In this document: positions 58,776 to 64,000 of the stretch, piece by piece
Layout of the letters: the number at the start of each line of letters is the position of its first letter
How positions within the stretch are numbered: the stretch's first letter is position 1
NCBI RefSeq assembly: GCF_025515275.1
Contig: NZ_JAOPFU010000003.1
Span: 1 to 64,000, forward strand
Length of the DNA stretch: 64,000 nucleotides
Reading direction: 5' to 3'
Source: Catenovulum sp. 2E275
GTDB lineage: Bacteria > Pseudomonadota > Gammaproteobacteria > Enterobacterales > Alteromonadaceae
Notes under the pieces: generated by a model
What the model saw: only the letters and a program-made list of their open reading frames with translations
Told to the model about the DNA's origin: nothing
The model's database searches: none
Position numbers and translations under genes: made by a program

Positions 58776-59462
58776 ATGGCGGATCAAGTTCCAGTCATAA
58801 CAATTGATGGTCCTAGCGGTGCTGGTAAGGGCACGGTTAGTAAAAAAATTGCTGATAAATTAGGTTGGCATTTTTTAGATAGTGGTGCGATATATCGGGT
58901 TTTAGCGCTAGCTACCATTCACCATGATATAGATCCTATGGATGAAGAGTCAGTTGTACCATTAGCATCTTATTTGGATGTGCACTTTAAGTCTTCAGCC
59001 GACGGTTCTACAACCTTAGTGATTTTAGAAGGTGAAGATGTATCTGGCGACATTCGCAATGAAAAGGTTGGCGCTGTTGCCTCTAAAGTTGCAGCATTAC
59101 CGAGAGTACGTGAAGCGTTATTAAGACGTCAGCGGGCTTTTAAAGAAGCTCCGGGCTTAGTTGCTGATGGTCGGGATATGGGCACAGTTGTATTTCCAAA
59201 TGCACAAGTTAAGGTTTTTTTGAACGCTTCTGCGCAAGAAAGAGCAAAAAGACGTTATCTACAGTTGAAAGATAATGATCCTAGCGTTAAAATTGAACAT
59301 CTTTTAGCCGATATTCAGGCTCGGGATGAAAGAGACAGCAATCGTAGTGTTGCGCCTTTGATTCCGGCTGAAGATGCGCTGGAAATAGATTCTACTCTTA
59401 TGAGTATTGATGAAGTGGTTGAACAGGTTTTTGCTTACATGCAGCAAAAATTAGGTTCTTAA
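58776..59462 (+). CDS. cmk: Cytidylate kinase
   Basis: 228 aa P-loop kinase phosphorylating CMP and dCMP. Walker [32 protein letters not shown] and the lid RDERDSNR are typical. AGAGGTTAGGG precedes the ATG. It leads into rpsA as in E. coli. Confidence 0.97.
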   Translation: MADQVPVITIDGPSGAGKGTVSKKIADKLGWHFLDSGAIYRVLALATIHHDIDPMDEESVVPLASYLDVHFKSSADGSTTLVILEGEDVSGDIRNEKVGAVASKVAALPRVREALLRRQRAFKEAPGLVADGRDMGTVVFPNAQVKVFLNASAQERAKRRYLQLKDNDPSVKIEHLLADIQARDERDSNRSVAPLIPAEDALEIDSTLMSIDEVVEQVFAYMQQKLGS

Positions 59463-59596
59463 ACTTTAGTTAACGAATTTTGCCACTAAAATTTTTTAGT
59501 GCTGGAAACCGGAATAAGGATGACGCCGGTTATTTTAAACAACCCTGGGTTATTTGGATTTGACTCGGATTATTTATATATAAGTAAACTTTATTT

Positions 59597-61273
59597 ATGA
59601 CCGAAAGTTTTGCACAGCTTTTTGAAGAAAGCTTAAATGAAATCGAAACACGTCCTGGTGCCATCGTTAAAGGTACTATCGTTGCTATTCAGAAAGACGT
59701 TATCTTAGTTGACGCTGGTTTAAAATCTGAAGCGGCTATTCCTGCTGAGCAGTTCTATAACGCCCAAGGCGAAGTAGAAGTTAATGTTGGTGACGAAATT
59801 GATGTTGCACTAGACGCTGTTGAAGACGGTTTCGGTGAAACAATTCTTTCTCGTGAAAAAGCTAAGCGCCATGAAGCTTGGATTCGCCTTGAAAAAGCTT
59901 GCGAAGACAGTGAAACGGTTACTGGTTTAATTAGCGGTAAAGTAAAAGGTGGCTTCACTGTTGAAGTTGAAGGTATCCGTGCATTCTTACCTGGTTCTTT
60001 AGTTGACGTTCGTCCTGTTCGTGATACTACTTACCTAGAAAATGCAGAATTAGAATTCAAAGTTATCAAACTTGATCAAAAGCGTAACAACGTAGTTGTT
60101 TCTCGTCGTGCTGTTATCGAGCAAGAAACAAGTGCTGAGCGTAGCGAATTACTTGCTAACTTAGACGAAGGTCAAGAAGTAACTGGTATCGTTAAGAACT
60201 TAACTGACTACGGTGCATTCGTAGATTTAGGTGGTCTTGACGGTCTATTACACATTACAGATATGGCTTGGAAACGCGTTAAGCATCCTAGCGAAATCGT
60301 TAATGTGGGTGATGAAATCACTGTTAAAGTGCTTAAATTCGATAAAGATAAATCACGTGTATCTTTAGGTCTTAAGCAATTAGGTAGCGATCCTTGGGCT
60401 GAGTTAGCAGCTCGTTTCCCTGAAGGTGCTACTTTAGAAGGTCGTGTTACTAATTTAACTGACTATGGTTGTTTTGTTGAAATCCAAGAAGGCGTTGAAG
60501 GTTTAGTTCACGTTTCTGAAATGGATTGGACTAACAAAAACATCCACCCATCAAAAGTTGTTAACTTAGGTGACAACGTTCAAGTTATGGTACTTGAAAT
60601 TGATGAAGAGCGTCGTCGTATCTCATTAGGTTTAAAACAATGTAAACCTAATCCATGGGAAGAGTTTGCTAAAAACTACGCGAAAGGCGATCAAGTTAGC
60701 GGTAAGATCAAATCTATCACTGACTTCGGTATCTTCATTGGTCTTGACGGTGGTATCGATGGTCTTGTTCACTTATCTGACATTTCTTGGAATGTTACTG
60801 GTGAAGAAGCCGTTCGTAACTACAAAAAAGGTGAAGAACTGACCGCTGTTGTTCTACAAGTAGACGCAGAGCGTGAGCGTATTTCACTAGGTATCAAACA
60901 AATTGATGAAGATCCTTTCACTAACTACCTGACTGCAAACAAAAAAGGTGCTATTGTTAGTGGTAAGGTTACCAGTGTTGACGCGAAAGGTGCAACTGTT
61001 GAATTAGCTGACAGCGTTGAAGGTTACATCCGTGTTGCTGATATCTCACGTGAGCGTGTAGAAGATGCATCAACTGAATTAAACGAAGGTGATGTGGTTG
61101 AAGCTAAATATATTGGCGTAGATCGTAAAAACCGCGTAATCAGTTTGTCTATCAAGGCAAAAGATGAAGCTGACGAAAAAGCTGCTGTAGAATCTGTTAA
61201 TAAACAACAAGATGCTGCAGTATTCAGCAATGCAATGGCTGAAGCGTTCAAAAACGCACAAAAAGGCGAATAA
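59597..61273 (+). CDS. rpsA: 30S ribosomal protein S1
   Basis: 558 aa with six S1 repeats. The first two bind the ribosome and the rest bind mRNA; examples are [60 protein letters not shown] and [20 protein letters not shown]. The ATG at 59597 has no Shine-Dalgarno (upstream AAGTAAACTTTATTT), as in E. coli, where structured leader RNA lets S1 recruit ribosomes and repress itself. Confidence 0.98.
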   Translation: MTESFAQLFEESLNEIETRPGAIVKGTIVAIQKDVILVDAGLKSEAAIPAEQFYNAQGEVEVNVGDEIDVALDAVEDGFGETILSREKAKRHEAWIRLEKACEDSETVTGLISGKVKGGFTVEVEGIRAFLPGSLVDVRPVRDTTYLENAELEFKVIKLDQKRNNVVVSRRAVIEQETSAERSELLANLDEGQEVTGIVKNLTDYGAFVDLGGLDGLLHITDMAWKRVKHPSEIVNVGDEITVKVLKFDKDKSRVSLGLKQLGSDPWAELAARFPEGATLEGRVTNLTDYGCFVEIQEGVEGLVHVSEMDWTNKNIHPSKVVNLGDNVQVMVLEIDEERRRISLGLKQCKPNPWEEFAKNYAKGDQVSGKIKSITDFGIFIGLDGGIDGLVHLSDISWNVTGEEAVRNYKKGEELTAVVLQVDAERERISLGIKQIDEDPFTNYLTANKKGAIVSGKVTSVDAKGATVELADSVEGYIRVADISRERVEDASTELNEGDVVEAKYIGVDRKNRVISLSIKAKDEADEKAAVESVNKQQDAAVFSNAMAEAFKNAQKGE

Positions 61274-61281
61274 TATCGCTT

Positions 61282-61312
61282 GGGAGTAGATTATTTCTAC
61301 TCCCTTTCTTAT
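61282..61312 (+). terminator. Hairpin after rpsA
   Basis: GGGAGTAGA pairs with TCTACTCCC (AT-rich loop), followed by TTTCTTAT; likely a partial terminator before ihfB. Confidence 0.7.
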
Positions 61313-61366
61313 ACCTTTGTTATACTTTGGTAACCTAATCGTGTTGATTAACCGGAGTATATAATT

Positions 61367-61654
61367 ATGACAAAATCTGAATTGATTGAACTAATGGCAA
61401 ACAAACAGCCTTCTGTACCGTTAAAGGAGATGGAAGCGAGTGTTAAAGAATTGCTTGAATATATGTCTCAATCCCTTTCTACTGGTGATCGCATTGAAAT
61501 TCGCGGTTTCGGTAGCTTCTCTTTGCACTACCGTGCACCACGCACTGGACGAAACCCAAAAACAGGTGAAAGTGTTGATTTGACTGGTAAATATGTTCCT
61601 TATTTTAAACCAGGCAAAGAAATGCGCGAACGTGTTAACGAAAGCATTCAGTAA
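61367..61654 (+). CDS. ihfB: Integration host factor subunit beta
   Basis: 95 aa, HU family. [35 protein letters not shown] and [15 protein letters not shown] identify IhfB; the partner IhfA is at 29553. Preceded by CCGGAG. lapA and lapB follow, the conserved order. Confidence 0.97.
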   Translation: MTKSELIELMANKQPSVPLKEMEASVKELLEYMSQSLSTGDRIEIRGFGSFSLHYRAPRTGRNPKTGESVDLTGKYVPYFKPGKEMRERVNESIQ

Positions 61655-61659
61655 ATCCC

Positions 61660-61947
61660 TTGAAAACTGCAATTAGTATTATTTTACTGATAATAATCGC
61701 GGGTATTTTACTGTTAATCTCATCTTATAATACTGAGATAGTTCAGCTTAACTACCTTTTAGCGGTTCAGTCTATGCCTTTATCTATGGTATTGGCTATT
61801 TTCCTGTTTACTGGTTTTGCTTTAAGTACAATTGCTTGGGGTTATTATTTACTCAAATTGCGATTTAACTTACAGCAAAGAAATTGGAAAATAAATAAAC
61901 TGAATCAGGAAATCGAACTGTTGAGATTACAACTTAAAGATAAATAA
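61660..61947 (+). CDS. lapA: Lipopolysaccharide assembly protein A (LapA, DUF1049)
   Basis: 95 aa with two transmembrane spans (about 4-22 and 42-62) and a short charged coiled coil. It starts at TTG 61660, five bases after ihfB; no ATG is in range. The NYLLAVQSMPLSMVLAIF segment matches LapA. LapA pairs with LapB (next gene, 1-bp overlap) to balance LPS synthesis by controlling LpxC turnover through FtsH. Confidence 0.9.
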   Translation: MKTAISIILLIIIAGILLLISSYNTEIVQLNYLLAVQSMPLSMVLAIFLFTGFALSTIAWGYYLLKLRFNLQQRNWKINKLNQEIELLRLQLKDK

Positions 61948-63095
61948 TGCCTGAGTTATTATTTTTACTATTACCTGTTGCTGCTTTGTACGGCTATGTG
62001 ATGGGGCGTAATAGTTATCGCCAGTCACAGCTCAAGCAGCATGAAAAAATCAATCAGGACTTTTTATCTGGGCTTAATCTTTTTTTGAGCAATCAAAGAG
62101 ATAAAGCCATAAATGTGCTGATTGAAAACCTTGAAGTCAATAATGAAACATTCACAACCCACATAGCTTTAGGTAAATTATTTAGAGCTAAAGGGGAAAA
62201 CGACAGGGCAATTAAAATTCATCAATTTTTAGCCCAGCAGGATGTTTTAACGCCAGAGCAACGCCGCCAATCTATTATTCAACTAGCCAGAGATTATGTC
62301 GATTGTGCTTTATACGATAGGGCTGAAAAGTTATTACTGCCACTATTAGAAGATAAAGCTTGTGCGCGTGAGGCTAGGTTGATTTTATCTCGAATATATC
62401 AAACCTTTAAAGACTGGCAACAAGCTTTTGATGCGATAGAGCCTATTGAAACACAAGATGGTGAACCATATCAGGTGACCAAAGCGTATCTGTTATGCGA
62501 ACTCGCCAGCGAAAAAGCAACACATGAAAAAATCGCTATGCTCAAACAGGCGCTTTCTTACGATAAAAAGTGCGCTAGAGCATATTTAGATTTAATTGAT
62601 TGTTATATCGAGTTGAGAGAATCAGAGCAAGCTAATCAGTTAAGTCGAGTATTTGCTGATACGTGTCCTGATTTTATTGCTTTATTAGTGCCTCGTCTTG
62701 CCGCTGTTTTTCCGGATGATGCAATTAGACTGGACTTTCTAATTTCAATTTCAGGGCAAATTAAAAGCACCTCTGTTGTTGCTGCTATCGCTGATATTAT
62801 GGAACGTCAAGACAGAGTCGGTGATGCACGTAAAAGTGTATTAGGCATGCTGGATAAGCACGCGACTATTTCTGGCTTTGCCCAACTATTAAAGCTGAAT
62901 GCTAAAAAAACAGATGCACCAGAAGCTCAGCAGATGATGCTGAATCTTGAAAAAATGGTTGTAAATAAAGTAAAACAACTTCCCAGTTATGAATGTGAGC
63001 AATGTGGTTATCAGGGCAGCTTATTATTTTGGCAATGTCCTCGTTGCAAACACTGGGGGAGTGTCAAACCTATAATTGGTTTAACTGGAGATTAA
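61947..63095 (+). CDS. lapB: Lipopolysaccharide assembly protein B (LapB/YciM)
   Basis: 382 aa: N-terminal membrane anchor (about 1-18), nine or so TPR units and a C-terminal rubredoxin-type metal site with Cys350, Cys353, Cys364 and Cys367. It acts as adaptor for FtsH-mediated LpxC degradation and in LPS assembly. Its ATG shares one base with the lapA stop (TAATG). E. coli LapB has 389 aa. Confidence 0.95.
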   Translation: MPELLFLLLPVAALYGYVMGRNSYRQSQLKQHEKINQDFLSGLNLFLSNQRDKAINVLIENLEVNNETFTTHIALGKLFRAKGENDRAIKIHQFLAQQDVLTPEQRRQSIIQLARDYVDCALYDRAEKLLLPLLEDKACAREARLILSRIYQTFKDWQQAFDAIEPIETQDGEPYQVTKAYLLCELASEKATHEKIAMLKQALSYDKKCARAYLDLIDCYIELRESEQANQLSRVFADTCPDFIALLVPRLAAVFPDDAIRLDFLISISGQIKSTSVVAAIADIMERQDRVGDARKSVLGMLDKHATISGFAQLLKLNAKKTDAPEAQQMMLNLEKMVVNKVKQLPSYECEQCGYQGSLLFWQCPRCKHWGSVKPIIGLTGD

Positions 63096-63097
63096 TT

Positions 63098-63805
63098 TTG
63101 ACAAATATTTGTAAGTCACCTGTTATCGTCGCCTTAGATTTTGATAATGAAGAACAAGCTATAAAGTTAGTTGAGCAACTAACCCCGACAGAATGCCGTT
63201 TAAAAGTAGGTAAAGAAATGTTTACTCTATTTGGGCCGGAATTTGTTAAGTCGTTAGTTAATAAAGGCTTTGATGTTTTTTTAGATTTAAAATTTCATGA
63301 TATCCCAGCTACAACGGCAAAAGCTTGTGTTGCGGCAGCAAAACTCGGTGTTTGGATGGTTAATGTTCATGCGAGTGGCGGGAAAGTGATGATGCAAACA
63401 GCTAAACAAGCATTGGCTGATAATTTTGAACAACCACCCTTATTAATTGCGGTAACCGTATTAACCAGTATGGATGAATCTGACTTAGCTGGAATAGGCG
63501 TAACAAAATCACCTGCTGAACAGGTAAAAATGTTAGCTGAATTAGTCAATGAATCTGGTTTAGATGGCGTTGTATGCTCAGCTCAGGAAGCGGAAATTTT
63601 GCGTAATCATATCGGAAGTGATTTTGATTTAGTGACACCGGGCATTCGACCAGAAGGTTCAGATAAAGGCGATCAAAAACGTATTATGACACCCAAAATG
63701 GCAATGGATGCAGGTTCAAGCTATTTAGTTGTCGGGCGTCCTATTACTCAGGCGAGTAATCCTGCTCAGGTACTTAAAGCAATAAATGCTTCGCTGGGTC
63801 TGTAA
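63098..63805 (+). CDS. pyrF: Orotidine 5'-phosphate decarboxylase
   Basis: 235 aa, catalysing the last step of UMP synthesis. Catalytic [10 protein letters not shown] (Asp-Lys-Asp), [10 protein letters not shown] and VVGRPITQA are present. I start it at TTG 63098, with GGAG seven bases upstream; the open frame upstream lies inside lapB and is not conserved. It follows lapB by 2 bp; lapAB-pyrF is the E. coli order. Confidence 0.95.
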   Translation: MTNICKSPVIVALDFDNEEQAIKLVEQLTPTECRLKVGKEMFTLFGPEFVKSLVNKGFDVFLDLKFHDIPATTAKACVAAAKLGVWMVNVHASGGKVMMQTAKQALADNFEQPPLLIAVTVLTSMDESDLAGIGVTKSPAEQVKMLAELVNESGLDGVVCSAQEAEILRNHIGSDFDLVTPGIRPEGSDKGDQKRIMTPKMAMDAGSSYLVVGRPITQASNPAQVLKAINASLGL

Positions 63806-63860
63806 AGTTAAAGTGTTATTTGGCTAAATTTCTAAGCTAATATTATCAAGTTTTTAAACA

Positions 63861-63895
63861 AAAAAGCGATGCTGTGGTGGTAGCATCGCTTTTTA
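63861..63895. terminator. Bidirectional terminator after pyrF
   Basis: AAAAAGCGATGCT pairs with AGCATCGCTTTTT; it can also terminate the convergent gene at 63930. Confidence 0.92.
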
Positions 63896-63929
63896 TTATT
63901 AATTTACTGAATAGCTTGATTGAATTAAC

Positions 63930-64000
63930 TTAGAAAGTATAAGACAACTGTAAACCTAAAGCGCCTTTTCTGTCTTCAGCATATTGAGCCGCTAAATCGA
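63930..64000 (-). CDS. 3' end of a probable outer-membrane beta-barrel protein (partial)
   Basis: The last 22 complete codons before a TAA read ...AQYAEDRKGALGLQLSYTF. The C-terminal phenylalanine with alternating aromatic and hydrophobic residues is the BAM recognition signature of outer-membrane proteins. The N-terminus is outside the window, so no specific family can be named. Confidence 0.55.
   Translation of the reverse strand, partial: DLAAQYAEDRKGALGLQLSYTF

Noticed and set aside
63002-63097. pyrF starting inside lapB
   Set aside because: The added 32 residues are the lapB metal-site region read in another frame; TTG 63098 has a GGAG and fits the family N-terminus.

Overview
The window looks like the chromosome of a low-GC marine gammaproteobacterium of the Alteromonadales. 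Many proteins align closely from memory with E. coli counterparts (GyrA keeps Ser83, Asp87 and Tyr122 at the same numbers, and NrdB has the same 376-residue length), while the gene order and AT-rich spacers fit Alteromonadaceae. A Catenovulum-like genus is my best guess, but the sequence alone cannot settle it. Almost everything is core genome. I see no prophage, CRISPR array, intact transposase, rRNA or tRNA gene.

Layout. 1-520: a window-edge copy of a structured repeat and a terminator. 0.5-7.7 kb: topA and cysB, adjacent in E. coli, here separated by an unknown membrane/coiled-coil protein and an orphan-type two-component pair (REC-TPR regulator plus a histidine kinase without a sensor). 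7.7-11.5 kb: nudL-pabB, a large hairpin repeat and fumA. 11.7-19.2 kb: a DUF2989 lipoprotein, a membrane thioredoxin, and rlmKL-glutaredoxin-uup-DUF3466. 19.4-21.9 kb: rmf (58 aa), fabA and the Lon-like ycbZ, the E. coli order. 22.0-29.9 kb: the translation cluster thrS-infC-rpmI-rplT-(yajL)-pheS-pheT-ihfA. 30.0-37.1 kb: asnS, a small membrane protein, and the divergent biotin locus bioA / bioBFCD. 37.3-42.0 kb: pgm and glgP, separated by a 293-bp nested-hairpin element. 42.1-44.1 kb: a ZIP-like transporter, an SDR and a small exported protein. 44.2-48.2 kb: cpxRA divergent from cpxP, then oxyR. 48.2-53.1 kb: rdgC and the class Ia ribonucleotide reductase operon nrdA-nrdB-yfaE. 53.4-63.8 kb: ubiG and a HAD phosphatase, divergent from gyrA-serC-cmk-rpsA-ihfB-lapA-lapB-pyrF. 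63.9-64.0 kb: the 3' end of a probable outer-membrane beta-barrel gene.

Regulation. The most informative signals lie between genes: a FabR-type operator in the spacer of the fabA promoter; a thrS leader hairpin copying the tRNA-Thr(GGU) anticodon arm; an AUU start codon on infC; a BirA-type operator between bioA and bioB; a CpxR direct repeat between cpxR and cpxP; two NrdR-like boxes exactly 31 bp apart upstream of nrdA; and a candidate L20 leader before rpmI. They suggest that several classical E. coli feedback circuits are kept here: translation-factor autoregulation, unsaturated fatty acid control, biotin repression, envelope stress and dNTP control.

Less ordinary content. Two diverged copies of a roughly 250-300 bp nested-hairpin repeat share an 18-nt apical loop on stems of different sequence. 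There is also an unrelated ~100-bp hairpin between pabB and fumA, a 13-bp inverted repeat like a transposon end just before glgP, and the uncharacterised REC-TPR/kinase pair. I found no clearly new multi-gene defence or metabolic system.
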